The translations under genes and the position numbers were made by a program. A DNA stretch of 42,350 nucleotides from Bacteroidales bacterium. GTDB taxonomy: Bacteria; Bacteroidota; Bacteroidia; Bacteroidales; UBA932. This document shows positions 24,179 to 33,361 of this stretch, piece by piece. The stretch spans positions 1 through 42,350 of the forward strand of contig JAFZIN010000004.1 of the NCBI GenBank assembly GCA_017554305.1, written 5' to 3'. The notes below the pieces were generated by a model that was given only the letters and a program-made list of their open reading frames with translations, was not told where the DNA came from and did not search any database. How positions within the stretch are numbered: the first letter of the stretch is position 1; every line of letters starts with the position of its first letter.

Positions 24179-24853
24179 ATGGACAAAAGAATTTCTTTAC
24201 AGGAAGCCGTTTCCAAAATTAAGGACGGAATGACAATCATGGTAGGCGGATTTCTTTCTGCCGGTTCTCCTCTTGACATCCTGGACGCTCTTGCAAAAAG
24301 CGATGTAAAAGATCTGACTCTTATCTCCAATGATACTGCATACCAGGGAGTTGGAGTAGGTAATCTAATTGGAGCCCATAAGATTAAGAAGCTCTATGTT
24401 TCTCACATTGGAACAAATCCGGACACTGCAGCTCAGATGAATGCAGGTGAACTTGAGATTGAATTCTGCCCTCAGGGAACTTTGGCAGAGAGAATCCGCT
24501 GCGGCGGAGCAGGCCTTGGCGGAGTGCTCACAACTACCGGTATGGGTACGGTAATAGCTGACGGTAAGCCAACTGTAGAGGTTGACGGCAAGACTTATCT
24601 CTTGGAGAAACCTCTTCATGCAGACATTGCTCTTATTGGCGCTACCGTAGCAGACGAGAGAGGTAACTGCGTATATGTAGGTACATCTCAGAACTTTAAC
24701 CCTCTTATGGCAACTGCTGCAGATGTAGTTATTGTTGAGGCAGAGAAGATTGTTCCTGCAGGTGAGATTGCACCTGAGGCTGTTATTACCCCTCACGTGT
24801 TTGTAACTCACATCTACCAGTCTACTAATAATTTACAGAAAGTAAGAGAGTAA
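24179..24853 (+). CDS. atoD: Acyl-CoA:acetoacetate CoA-transferase alpha subunit
   Basis: The 224-residue protein is a family I CoA-transferase subunit [19 protein letters not shown] near residues 22-40, [33 protein letters not shown], and [10 protein letters not shown]. With the beta subunit (33362) it moves CoA from butyryl-CoA to acetoacetate, releasing butyrate and giving acetoacetyl-CoA. It is the first gene of the operon, one base before kal, while its partner lies 8.5 kb downstream. The name follows the role known in lysine fermenters; sequence alone allows other short-chain acyl-CoA donors. Confidence 0.92.
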   Translation: MDKRISLQEAVSKIKDGMTIMVGGFLSAGSPLDILDALAKSDVKDLTLISNDTAYQGVGVGNLIGAHKIKKLYVSHIGTNPDTAAQMNAGELEIEFCPQGTLAERIRCGGAGLGGVLTTTGMGTVIADGKPTVEVDGKTYLLEKPLHADIALIGATVADERGNCVYVGTSQNFNPLMATAADVVIVEAEKIVPAGEIAPEAVITPHVFVTHIYQSTNNLQKVRE

Positions 24854-24854
24854 T

Positions 24855-25244
24855 ATGGGAGCAAAATCACTTATCAGAGTAAGAATGGGCGGAGAGGACG
24901 CTCATTACGGCGGAGGTCTTGTAGACGGAGCACACATGCTCAAACTCTTTGGAGACGTTGCAACAGAACTTCTGATTATCAATGACGGAGACGAGGGTCT
25001 CTTTAAGGCATACGATAATGTAGAGTTCATAGCTCCCGTATATGCAGGAGATTACATTGAGGCTACAGGTGAGATAACCAACGTTGGCAATACATCACGC
25101 AAGATGACATTTGAGGCAAGAAAGGTGATTGCACCTCGCCCTGATGTATCTGATTCTGCGGCAGATGTACTCTCTGAGCCTATAGTAGTGTGCCGCGCAA
25201 GCGGAACCTGCGTTGTTCCTAAAAAATGTCAGAGAAAGGGTTAA
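24855..25244 (+). CDS. kal: 3-aminobutyryl-CoA ammonia-lyase
   Basis: The 129-residue hotdog-fold protein fits Kal in size and sequence ([22 protein letters not shown] at the start, then [17 protein letters not shown]). Kal removes ammonia from L-3-aminobutyryl-CoA to give crotonyl-CoA, the sixth step of lysine fermentation. Its place between atoD (1 base) and kce (6 bases) is as in other kam clusters and is strong supporting evidence. No signal or membrane segment is present; it acts in the cytoplasm. Confidence 0.93.
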   Translation: MGAKSLIRVRMGGEDAHYGGGLVDGAHMLKLFGDVATELLIINDGDEGLFKAYDNVEFIAPVYAGDYIEATGEITNVGNTSRKMTFEARKVIAPRPDVSDSAADVLSEPIVVCRASGTCVVPKKCQRKG

Positions 25245-25250
25245 CGGGTT

Positions 25251-26084
25251 ATGGATAAGCTGATTATTACTGCCGCAATATGCGGTGCAGAGGTAACCAA
25301 AGAGCAGAATCCTGCCGTTCCTTACACTGTAGATGAGATAGTTAGAGAGGCTAAGAGCGCAGTTGACGCCGGTGCCGCAATTGTTCATCTGCACGTAAGA
25401 AGAGATGACGGAACTCCTACTCAGGACCGCGCCCGTTTTCAGGAGTGCGAAGAGGCAATCCTCAAGGTCTGCCCGGATGTTATTCTGATTCCGTCTACCG
25501 GCGGAGCAGTAGGCATGACCCCTGATGAGAGACTGCAATCTACTGATACTGACCCTAGACCAGAGATGGCAACTCTTGACTGCGGAACCTGCAACTTTGG
25601 TGACGAGATATTTGACAACACTCTTCCAACCATGCGCGCATTTGGAAAGCGTATGATGGAGCGTAACATAAAGCCTGAGTATGAGTGCTTTGAGATGGGT
25701 CATCTGGATTCCATCCTCAACCTTGTACGCAAAGGTCAGGCTCCGGGAGCACCTATGCAGTTCAACTTTGTGCTGGGAGTACCGGGCTGTACACCTGCAA
25801 CGGTGGGCAACCTCTGGTGGCTCGTAAACGCCATTCCTTCAGGCAGTACCTGGACCGTAACCGGTGTGGGACGCCACGCATTCCCAATGGCTGCAGCAGC
25901 AATTGCAATGGGCGGAAACGTAAGAGTTGGATTTGAAGACAACCTCTATCTCTCAAAGGGTGTTCTGGCTCCGTCCAACGGCGCTCTGGTTGAGAAGGTT
26001 GTACGTCTTGCCAACGAGTTGGGACGTCCTGTTGCAAACAGCCACGAGGCCAGAGAGATCTTAGGCCTGGCTCCTAAGAAATAG
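25251..26084 (+). CDS. kce: 3-keto-5-aminohexanoate cleavage enzyme
   Basis: The 277-residue TIM-barrel enzyme of the BKACE (DUF849) family condenses 3-keto-5-aminohexanoate with acetyl-CoA and cleaves it to 3-aminobutyryl-CoA and acetoacetate. The zinc ligands His46 and His48 (IVHLHVR) and the acidic ligand Glu229 (VGFEDNLY) are in place. Other conserved stretches are STGGAVGMTPDERL and GVGRHAFPMAAAAI. Length is typical. Of the many BKACE substrates, this one is fixed by the neighbours kal and kdd. Confidence 0.95.
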   Translation: MDKLIITAAICGAEVTKEQNPAVPYTVDEIVREAKSAVDAGAAIVHLHVRRDDGTPTQDRARFQECEEAILKVCPDVILIPSTGGAVGMTPDERLQSTDTDPRPEMATLDCGTCNFGDEIFDNTLPTMRAFGKRMMERNIKPEYECFEMGHLDSILNLVRKGQAPGAPMQFNFVLGVPGCTPATVGNLWWLVNAIPSGSTWTVTGVGRHAFPMAAAAIAMGGNVRVGFEDNLYLSKGVLAPSNGALVEKVVRLANELGRPVANSHEAREILGLAPKK

Positions 26085-26127
26085 TTTAATTAACTGAATA
26101 TTAATTTAAAACAAATAGAATATCGAT

Positions 26128-27201
26128 ATGCAAAAACATGGAAATCGCTACGGTACCCACCGTGTAATTGAGCCTGTTGGCGTTCTGCCACAGCCTGCAA
26201 ACAAGTTGGACAACAATATGGATGAGATTTATGATAACGAGATCCTTATTGACGTTCAGACACTTAACATAGATTCTGCTTCCTTTACAGATATTCACAA
26301 CTACGCCAAATCACAGGCTAAGAACCCTAACGATGAGGCTGAGGTAAAGGAGGAGATTAAGAAAGAGATGCTCCTTAACGTTGAGCTTCAGGGCAAACAC
26401 CGTAACCGTAGAACCGGTTCCGGAGGTATGCTTCTGGGAACAGTTGAGAAGATTGGTGACGCTCTTAAGGGAAAGATAGACCTTAAAGAGGGTGACCGCA
26501 TTGCAACACTTGTATCACTCTCTCTGACTCCGCTCCGCATTGATGAGATTCTGAACATCAAAGCAGATGTAGATCAGGTAGATATAAAGGGTAAGGCAAT
26601 TCTCTTTGAGAGCGGTATTTACGCAAAGATTCCTAACGATATGCCGGAGAAACTTGCACTCTCCGCTTTGGATGTTGCAGGTGCTCCTGCACAGACTGCA
26701 AAGCTTTGCCAGTGCGGCCAGAATGTAGTTATTCTGGGTGCAGGCGGAAAGAGCGGAATGCTCTGCTGCTATGAGGCTAAGAAGAGAGTAGGCGTTACAG
26801 GTAAGGTTATTGGTCTGGCTAACAGCCCAAGATCTACCAACCGTATTAAGGAGCTGGGATTCTGCGATGTAGTAGAGAGCGTAGCAGGTATGACTCCTAT
26901 TCAGGTTAACGAACTGGTTGCACGCCTTACAGACGGCAAGATGGCAGACGTTACCATCAACTGTGTAAATGTGCCTGACTGTGAGATGACTGCAGTGCTC
27001 TGCACAAGAGACGGCGGTACAGTTTACTTCTTCTCAATGGCTACAAGCTTTACAAAGGCAGCTCTTGGAGCAGAGGGTATTGGTGCAGACGTTAACATGA
27101 TAATCGGTAACGGTTACACTAAGGGTCACGCAGAAATTACTCTGCAGGAACTCCGTGAGTGTGAGAAACTTAGAAAAATATTTGAAGAACTTTACGCATA
27201 A
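26128..27201 (+). CDS. kdd: L-erythro-3,5-diaminohexanoate dehydrogenase
   Basis: The 357-residue NAD(P)-dependent oxidative deaminase converts 3,5-diaminohexanoate to 3-keto-5-aminohexanoate plus ammonia and NADH. The N-terminus HGNRYGTHRVIEPVGVLPQPA is characteristic. A Rossmann segment VVILGAGGKSGMLCCYEAK lies near residues 198-218, and the protein has an alcohol-dehydrogenase-like overall order. It starts 43 bases after kce, the largest gap in the first half of the operon, and ends 4 bases before kamA. Confidence 0.94.
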   Translation: MQKHGNRYGTHRVIEPVGVLPQPANKLDNNMDEIYDNEILIDVQTLNIDSASFTDIHNYAKSQAKNPNDEAEVKEEIKKEMLLNVELQGKHRNRRTGSGGMLLGTVEKIGDALKGKIDLKEGDRIATLVSLSLTPLRIDEILNIKADVDQVDIKGKAILFESGIYAKIPNDMPEKLALSALDVAGAPAQTAKLCQCGQNVVILGAGGKSGMLCCYEAKKRVGVTGKVIGLANSPRSTNRIKELGFCDVVESVAGMTPIQVNELVARLTDGKMADVTINCVNVPDCEMTAVLCTRDGGTVYFFSMATSFTKAALGAEGIGADVNMIIGNGYTKGHAEITLQELRECEKLRKIFEELYA

Positions 27202-27205
27202 TATT

Positions 27206-28513
27206 ATGGCAGTTTCCAGAAGAAAACAGCTGTTTCCGGAAGTTACAGACCAGCAGTGGAATGACTGGAAGTGGCAGGTACGCAACAGGATAGAGACTCT
27301 TGAGAAGCTTAAGAAATACATAAAGCTTTCCAAAGAGGAGGAGGAAGGTATTCGTAAGTCTCTGAAGACCATAAGGATGGCCATTACTCCATACTATCTG
27401 AGCCTTATAGATCCTAATAATCCGGAAGATCCGGTACGCAAGCAGTGTATTCCTACAATTCAGGAGACTCACCGTGCCGAGGCAGATTTGCTGGATCCTC
27501 TTCATGAGGATACAGACTCTCCTGTTCCGGGGCTTACTCACCGTTATCCGGACAGAGTACTCCTTCTTATAACTGACATGTGTTCAATGTATTGCCGTCA
27601 CTGCACCAGAAGAAGATTTGCAGGCCAGAAGGATGCTGCAACCTCTATGGATAATGTGGAGAAGGCAATTGAGTACATAAAGAACACTCCTCAGGTAAGA
27701 GACGTTCTCCTCTCCGGAGGTGACGCTCTTATGGTTCCGGATGAGAGACTGGAGTACATCATTCAGAAACTCCGCAAGATTAAGCATGTGGAGATCATTA
27801 GAATTGGTTCCAGAACTCCGGTTGTATGTCCTCAGAGAATTACTCCTGAGCTTTGCAATATGCTCAAGAAGTACCACCCAATTTGGCTGAATACGCACTT
27901 CAATCATCCTCAGGAGGTTACGCCTGAGTCTGCAGCAGCCTGCGCACGTTTGGCAGATGCCGGCGTTCCGCTGGGTAACCAGTCTGTGCTGCTCAGAGGC
28001 ATAAACGATTGCGTGAACATTCAGAAGAAGTTGGTTCACGAGCTTGTAAAGATGAGAGTAAGACCATATTACATCTATCAGTGTGACTTATCTATGGGTC
28101 TGGAGCACTTCCGTACTCCTGTATCCAAGGGTATTGAAATCATTGAGGGTCTGAGAGGTCACACCAGCGGATATGCAGTTCCTACGTTTGTAGTGGATGC
28201 ACCTGGCGGAGGCGGAAAGACTCCTGTAATGCCTAACTACGTTATCTCACAGGCCCCTGGCAAGGTGGTTCTCAGAAACTATGAGGGCGTTATTACAACT
28301 TACACTGAGCCTGAGGATTACAAGTTTGACAAGTGCAACTGCAAGTTCTGCAAGGAGAACAAGGAGTGCGAGGGTGTGGTATCACTTCTGGCAGGTAAGG
28401 CTATGACTATTCAGCCTGCTCACCTGGCAAGAGAGGACCGCGCAAAGAAGTACAAAGCTTCACTTGCAAAGAAGGCAGCAGCAAAGAAACCTGCCAAGAA
28501 GGCAAAGAAGTAA
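27206..28513 (+). CDS. kamA: Lysine 2,3-aminomutase (radical SAM, PLP)
   Basis: The 435-residue enzyme converts L-lysine to L-beta-lysine. The [4Fe-4S] cysteines are Cys126, Cys130 and Cys133 (MCSMYCRHC). The PLP lysine is Lys338 (DAPGGGGKTP). The substrate-binding aspartates are Asp294 and Asp331, and the probable zinc cysteines are Cys269, Cys377, Cys379 and Cys382. All correspond to the Clostridium subterminale enzyme with shifts of one or two. The frame is open from 27155 inside kdd, but the ATG at 27206 matches the family start. After the conserved end there is a Lys/Ala-rich tail of about 20 residues (ending AKKPAKKAKK), not usual in the family. Confidence 0.97.
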   Translation: MAVSRRKQLFPEVTDQQWNDWKWQVRNRIETLEKLKKYIKLSKEEEEGIRKSLKTIRMAITPYYLSLIDPNNPEDPVRKQCIPTIQETHRAEADLLDPLHEDTDSPVPGLTHRYPDRVLLLITDMCSMYCRHCTRRRFAGQKDAATSMDNVEKAIEYIKNTPQVRDVLLSGGDALMVPDERLEYIIQKLRKIKHVEIIRIGSRTPVVCPQRITPELCNMLKKYHPIWLNTHFNHPQEVTPESAAACARLADAGVPLGNQSVLLRGINDCVNIQKKLVHELVKMRVRPYYIYQCDLSMGLEHFRTPVSKGIEIIEGLRGHTSGYAVPTFVVDAPGGGGKTPVMPNYVISQAPGKVVLRNYEGVITTYTEPEDYKFDKCNCKFCKENKECEGVVSLLAGKAMTIQPAHLAREDRAKKYKASLAKKAAAKKPAKKAKK

Positions 28514-28527
28514 GTAGTTGAGCGGCA

Positions 28528-29547
28528 ATGTCTTTCATTAGTGAGATACAAAAATTCAAGTCTCTCTCAATTGTAGGACTTGAGAAGAACACGGGAAAGA
28601 CAGTGTGCCTGAATTATATCCTGGAAAGGTTACCGTCAACCGGTTACAGTGTGGCGGTAACCTCTATAGGGATAGACGGGGAGAGTAAAGATCAGGTTAC
28701 GGGGACGCAAAAGCCTGAGATTGTGCTTAAAGAGGGTACAATCTTCTCCACATCGGAGGTCTTCTACGCAAGAAGAAGACTCCTCTCAGAACTGCTGGAG
28801 ATAACCAATGAGAGAAGTTCTCTGGGCAGGATTGTAACTGCCAGAGTATTAAGGAGAGGGAAGGTTCTGCTGAGCGGCCCTTCATCTGCCCAGGCCCTTA
28901 AAAGATGGGTGAAAGGGGTGGAGAAGTTCTCTCCCAGCCTCACGATAGTTGACGGAGCTTTGTCTCGTTTGAGCAGTGCTTCTCCCGTTGTGAGCGAGAG
29001 TTTGATTCTGACTACAGGTGCGGCCTATTCCGTTGATATGGCCACACTTGTAAGAAGAACAAAGTTTATTGTAGAACTGGTGGGGTTAGATAAGGCGGAG
29101 GAGGAGATTTGCTCCGCATTTGATGATAAGGAGATTGGCGTGTGGGGATTGGACATTGAGGGGCAACTTATTGATTTCCACTTGGAATCATCTCTTACCA
29201 TAGACAGTTCCAAGGAGGATATTACAGGCAGGAGCAAGGCTGTTTATGTTGCGGGAGCGCTCACAGACAGGTTTTTAAAGATGATTGCAGACTGCCCTAG
29301 AGTGAAGGAGATAACGCTTGTGGTGAGAGATTTTACAAAGATCTTCGTTACGGAGGAGGCGTACCGGAGTTTTCTTAAGAGGGGTGGTTGTATTAAGGTC
29401 CTCCAAAAGAGCCGTTTGATTGCGGTTTGTGTTAATCCGGTCTCCCCAAGGGGAATTGTTTTAGACTCGGATGTATTGTGCAGGAAAATGTATGAGGCAG
29501 TTAAAGTGCCTGTATATGATATAGTTAAAAACAGAGAGACTATTTAA
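28528..29547 (+). CDS. kamB: Lysine 5,6-aminomutase reactivase subunit KamB
   Basis: The 339-residue protein is identified by position between kamA and kamC, as in other lysine fermenters, and by size. It has a P-loop-like segment near the start, VGLEKNTGKTV (residues 16-26), one residue longer than the standard G-x4-GKT and similar to MobB-like loops. A DGALSR segment follows around residues 140-145. KamB and KamC are thought to restore the B12-dependent aminomutase after inactivation; direct evidence is limited, so this is family knowledge rather than something visible here. No membrane segment is seen. Confidence 0.85.
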   Translation: MSFISEIQKFKSLSIVGLEKNTGKTVCLNYILERLPSTGYSVAVTSIGIDGESKDQVTGTQKPEIVLKEGTIFSTSEVFYARRRLLSELLEITNERSSLGRIVTARVLRRGKVLLSGPSSAQALKRWVKGVEKFSPSLTIVDGALSRLSSASPVVSESLILTTGAAYSVDMATLVRRTKFIVELVGLDKAEEEICSAFDDKEIGVWGLDIEGQLIDFHLESSLTIDSSKEDITGRSKAVYVAGALTDRFLKMIADCPRVKEITLVVRDFTKIFVTEEAYRSFLKRGGCIKVLQKSRLIAVCVNPVSPRGIVLDSDVLCRKMYEAVKVPVYDIVKNRETI

Positions 29548-29548
29548 G

Positions 29549-30949
29549 ATGTTGTTTAGGGATTATTTGGAAATACCGTGCGGACTGAGGTTCATGTTTG
29601 ACACTTTGCAGCTGCTTTCTTCCTGCGGCCGCAACCGTCTGCTTGATTCTCAGCTTATGGTATCCAAAGATGAGGTGGAGAGGGCAATCTCCTTGCTTAA
29701 AGGAAGTTATGAGAAGTTATACAATGACGTTACTCCTCAGGTTTCATCCGAACTTGCTGCCCTTAAACACCGTCTTATGTGTTTGAGAGAGATTGAGGGA
29801 ACCCTTCAGAGACTGAAGAAGGATGTGGTTCTGGATGATATAGATCTCTTTGAAATAAAATACGCATCTCTGCTTGCAGGATATGTGAGGGCAGGCGTGG
29901 AAAACCTTGGCCTAGAGGGTGTTAATATACCGGATCTTACAGATGCGGTAAAGATACTGGACCCGGACGGAATGAAGATAGAGAGCTTCTACGTTTATGA
30001 CTCTTACTCAAAGGAGCTGGGAAGAATAAGGGCGGAGATTAGGCCTCTTCAGGCTCCCGATATGGCGGGCAAACAGTCTGACAGGCTTTTGGAACTGCTT
30101 GAGAAAGAGCGCCTTTTGGAAAGAGATATAAGAGAGGAACTCTCAAAGAAACTTAAAAAGCGTTCCTCTGAGATCCGTGCGGCCATAAACGCCATGGGAG
30201 ATTTGGATATTCTCCTTGCCAAGTGTTTGCAGGTTAAGACAATGGGGCTCTGCTTCCCAACTGTTTCCACAGACGGGAATACAGAGTACAAGGGGATGTT
30301 CCATCCTCATATTGTTGAAATATACCGCTCGCTTGCGGAGAGATACTCTTCTAAGGCAAAGGAGTTTACCCCAATAGATATCTCCTTTGGCAGAGAGAGC
30401 GTTACCATAATAGGGGCCAATATGGGCGGAAAGAGCGTGGTTTTGAAGATGTGCGCTCTTAACCAGCTGCTATTCCAGTTTGGGTTTGGAGTGGCTGCAA
30501 AAGAGTGTAAAATAGACATTAAGGAGGATGTAAAGGTTTGCATAGGTGATGAGCAGAATGAGACTGAAGGGCTCTCCTCTTTTGCGGGTGAAGTCAGGGC
30601 CATCGAGAGAGTATTGGAAAGCGTAAGAAGCGGAAAGTGCATACTGGCCTTGATTGACGAGCCGGCAAGAACAACCAATCCTATTGAGGGTACGGCACTT
30701 GTGGCGGCACTGCTTAACATCCTTAGGGGTAAGAACTTATCCTCTGTAATGACAACCCATTACAATGTGCCTGGAGAGTTCTTCCGCCGCCTGAGGGTGA
30801 GGGGTCTTAAAGAGGGGAAGATGGATTACACTCTGGTGCCTACTTCAGAGGGGGAGATTCCTCATGAGGCCATTAATGTTGCCCGCAGCCTGGGTGTTGA
30901 TCCTCAATGGCTTAGCGAGGCGGAGAAGATATTGGGAGAAGATAATTAA
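29549..30949 (+). CDS. kamC: MutS-like ATPase KamC, probable lysine 5,6-aminomutase reactivase
   Basis: The 466-residue protein combines a helical core like the MutS lever/clamp region (residues about 40-270) with a MutS/ABC-type ATPase domain. Walker A is GANMGGKS at residues 289-296. A signature-like segment GLSSFAGEV follows, then Walker B ILALIDEPARTTNP. The mismatch-recognition domain of MutS is absent, so it is not a repair protein. It starts one base after the kamB stop. Together they probably use ATP to exchange damaged cobalamin on KamDE, by analogy with other B12-mutase reactivases. Confidence 0.88.
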   Translation: MLFRDYLEIPCGLRFMFDTLQLLSSCGRNRLLDSQLMVSKDEVERAISLLKGSYEKLYNDVTPQVSSELAALKHRLMCLREIEGTLQRLKKDVVLDDIDLFEIKYASLLAGYVRAGVENLGLEGVNIPDLTDAVKILDPDGMKIESFYVYDSYSKELGRIRAEIRPLQAPDMAGKQSDRLLELLEKERLLERDIREELSKKLKKRSSEIRAAINAMGDLDILLAKCLQVKTMGLCFPTVSTDGNTEYKGMFHPHIVEIYRSLAERYSSKAKEFTPIDISFGRESVTIIGANMGGKSVVLKMCALNQLLFQFGFGVAAKECKIDIKEDVKVCIGDEQNETEGLSSFAGEVRAIERVLESVRSGKCILALIDEPARTTNPIEGTALVAALLNILRGKNLSSVMTTHYNVPGEFFRRLRVRGLKEGKMDYTLVPTSEGEIPHEAINVARSLGVDPQWLSEAEKILGEDN

Positions 30950-30985
30950 AAGAAATAATAAGTACTTCACAAAAAAGTATAAACG

Positions 30986-32545
30986 ATGCAGAGTAAATTA
31001 GGTTTAGATTTTAAAAAGGTTGAACAGGCAAAGTCCCTTGCAGAGAAGGTGGCTGTTGAGGTTCAGCAGTTTGTGGAGCGCTATACCACTGTGGCAACGG
31101 AGAGGACCGTTGCGCGTGCGCTGGGTATTGACGGAGTTGACGAGAGCAACGTTCCGCTGCCTAGCGTGCTGGTAGATTCGCTCAAAGAGAAGGGGGTGCT
31201 TGGGCAAGGTGTTATGTTCTACATAGCCAACGCTATGATTAACACCGGATTGCAGCCTCAGCAGATAGCTGAAAAGATTGCTTTTGAAGGCTATGACATT
31301 ACAAAGGATGCAAAAGTTACAGACCCCGTTAAGTTGCAGCAGGTTCTGCAGCCGGTTATTGACGCTACAATTAACCGTATAAGGGAGAGAAGATTACGCA
31401 GAGAGCAGTACATTAAGGAGTACGGAGAGGATACGGCACGCCCTTACATCTACGTTATTGTGGCAACCGGTAACATCTACGAGGATGTGGTTCAGGCCCA
31501 GGCTGCGGCCCGCCAAGGTGCTGATATCATTGCAGTTATACGTACTACCGGTCAGTCTCTGCTGGACTATGTTCCTTACGGCGCTACTACTGAGGGATTT
31601 GGAGGAACCTTTGCAACCCAGGAGAACTTCCGCATAATGCGAAAGGCTTTGGATGAGGTAGGTGAGGAATTGCATCACTACATCCGTCTATGTAACTACT
31701 GTTCAGGTCTTTGTATGCCGGAGATTGCCATTATGGGTGCTCTTGAGGGATTGGACGTTATGCTTAACGACGCCCTCTACGGTATTCTCTTCAGAGATAT
31801 CAACATGCAGAGAACCCTCATTGACCAGTACTTCTCCAGAATCATAAACGGCTTTGCAGGCGTTATCATCAATACCGGTGAGGATAACTACCTTACAACG
31901 GCAGATGCTATTGAAGCGGCTCATACGGTATTGGCGTCAGACCTTATAAACGAGCAGCTTGCACTCTTTGCAGGACTGCCTGAGGAGCAGATGGGACTGG
32001 GCCACGCATTTGAGATGGATCCTATGCACAAGAACGGATTCCTTATGGAACTTGCTCAGGCTCAGATGACAAGAGAGATCTTCCCTAAGGCTCCGCTCAA
32101 GTACATGCCGCCTACAAAGTTTATGACGGGTAACATCTTCAGAGGTCATATTCAGGATGCGCTCTTCAATATTGTGGGAATTTGGACACACCAGGGAATT
32201 CAGCTTCTGGGTATGCCTACGGAGGCTATCCACACTCCGTTTATGAGTGACCGTTTCCTCTCAATTGAGAACGCAAGATATATCTTCAACAATATGCACG
32301 ATATTGGAGAGGAGGTTGAATTCAAAGAGGACGGTATTATCCGCAACCGTGCTAAAGAGGTGTTGGACAATGCAATAGCATTGCTTACAGAGATGACCAC
32401 AGAGGGTCTTTTCAACACTCTGGAGCAGGGTAAGTTTGGAGACGTTAAGCGTCCAAAGAACGGAGGTAAAGGATTGGACGGCGTTACCGAGAAGGGTGCC
32501 AACTACTTCAATCCATTTGTTGAACTAATGAAAGGGAGGAAGTAA
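30986..32545 (+). CDS. kamD: Lysine 5,6-aminomutase alpha subunit
   Basis: The 519-residue large subunit of the adenosylcobalamin- and PLP-dependent aminomutase moves the 6-amino group of beta-lysine (or D-lysine) to C5. It opens with KLGLDFKKVEQAKSLAEKVA and contains the TIM-barrel segments YIYVIVATGNIYEDVVQAQAA, RTTGQSLLDYVPYGATTEG and LCNYCSGLCMPEIAIMGALEG, as in the clostridial enzyme. Its size is normal. The beta subunit follows after 2 bases. The mutase is cobalamin-dependent, but no cobalamin riboswitch or B12 transport gene is seen in this window. Confidence 0.96.
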   Translation: MQSKLGLDFKKVEQAKSLAEKVAVEVQQFVERYTTVATERTVARALGIDGVDESNVPLPSVLVDSLKEKGVLGQGVMFYIANAMINTGLQPQQIAEKIAFEGYDITKDAKVTDPVKLQQVLQPVIDATINRIRERRLRREQYIKEYGEDTARPYIYVIVATGNIYEDVVQAQAAARQGADIIAVIRTTGQSLLDYVPYGATTEGFGGTFATQENFRIMRKALDEVGEELHHYIRLCNYCSGLCMPEIAIMGALEGLDVMLNDALYGILFRDINMQRTLIDQYFSRIINGFAGVIINTGEDNYLTTADAIEAAHTVLASDLINEQLALFAGLPEEQMGLGHAFEMDPMHKNGFLMELAQAQMTREIFPKAPLKYMPPTKFMTGNIFRGHIQDALFNIVGIWTHQGIQLLGMPTEAIHTPFMSDRFLSIENARYIFNNMHDIGEEVEFKEDGIIRNRAKEVLDNAIALLTEMTTEGLFNTLEQGKFGDVKRPKNGGKGLDGVTEKGANYFNPFVELMKGRK

Positions 32546-32547
32546 AG

Positions 32548-33336
32548 ATGAGTGAAGGTCTGTATTCAATGGAGGCCAAGAATTATGACAAGACGCTTGA
32601 CCTCAAGAAAGTAAAGCCTTACGGAGATACCATGAATGACGGAAAGGTGCAACTGAGTTTCACCCTTCCTGTTCCGGCAGGTCCGGAGGCAATAGAGGCT
32701 GCAAAGCAGCTCATTAAGAAGATGGGATTTGAGAATCCTCTGGTGGTCTTCTCTCAGGAGCTGACACCGGGCTTCACATTCTTTAACTGTTACGGAAGTC
32801 TCACTCACACTGTTAATTACGCAGATATCTACGTTCCAAAGGTAGATTCTAAAGTGATGAGTATGGAGGCTACGGACGAGTTCATCTCCCAAAAGATAGG
32901 ACGTCCGCTGGTAGTTGTTGGTGCAAGTACCGGAACGGATGCGCATACTGTTGGTATTGACGCAATTATGAATATGAAGGGTTATGCGGGTCACTACGGA
33001 TTGGAGAGATACAAGATGATTGAGGCGCACAACCTGGGTAGCCAGGTGCCTAACGAGGAGTTCCTTGCAAGGGCTATAGAACTCAAGGCCGATGCGCTTC
33101 TGGTATCTCAGACGGTAACTCAGAAAGACGTTCATATTCAGAACCTTACAAACCTTATAGAATTGATGGATGCAGAGGGGTTGAGAGACAAGATGATAGT
33201 GGTTTGCGGAGGCGCCAGAATATCCCACGAACTTGCAAAAGAGCTGGGTTATGATGCCGGATTCGGCACGAATACGTACGCCGATGATGTGGCGTCATTT
33301 ATCGCGGAGGAATATGTAAAAAGACACAATAAATAA
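32548..33336 (+). CDS. kamE: Lysine 5,6-aminomutase beta subunit (B12- and PLP-binding)
   Basis: The 262-residue small subunit carries the cobalamin-binding Rossmann domain. The DxHxxG motif is Asp131-Ala-His133-Thr-Val-Gly136, where His133 should be the lower cobalt ligand. Lys144 (NMKGYAG) matches the lysine that forms the internal aldimine with PLP in the clostridial enzyme. Later parts GSQVPNEEF, ALLVSQTVTQKDVH and VVCGGARIS are usual for the B12 domain. The preserved numbering of His133 and Lys144 argues for a working enzyme. It follows kamD by 2 bases. Confidence 0.96.
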   Translation: MSEGLYSMEAKNYDKTLDLKKVKPYGDTMNDGKVQLSFTLPVPAGPEAIEAAKQLIKKMGFENPLVVFSQELTPGFTFFNCYGSLTHTVNYADIYVPKVDSKVMSMEATDEFISQKIGRPLVVVGASTGTDAHTVGIDAIMNMKGYAGHYGLERYKMIEAHNLGSQVPNEEFLARAIELKADALLVSQTVTQKDVHIQNLTNLIELMDAEGLRDKMIVVCGGARISHELAKELGYDAGFGTNTYADDVASFIAEEYVKRHNK

Positions 33337-33361
33337 CTAAAACATTTTAAAATATAGGATT

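Noticed and set aside
24365-25703. Minus-strand frames of 148 and 202 codons across atoD, kal and kce
   Set aside because: They overlap real genes with intact catalytic residues; the translations are rich in Cys, Ser and Leu as expected of antisense of biased codons.
29549-30949. MutS DNA mismatch repair protein
   Set aside because: It lacks the mismatch-recognition domain and lies between kamB and kamD; KamC is the better identity.
32566-33228. 220-codon minus-strand frame opposite kamE
   Set aside because: It lies fully inside kamE, which has the exact B12 and PLP residues; the antisense product has no recognisable feature.
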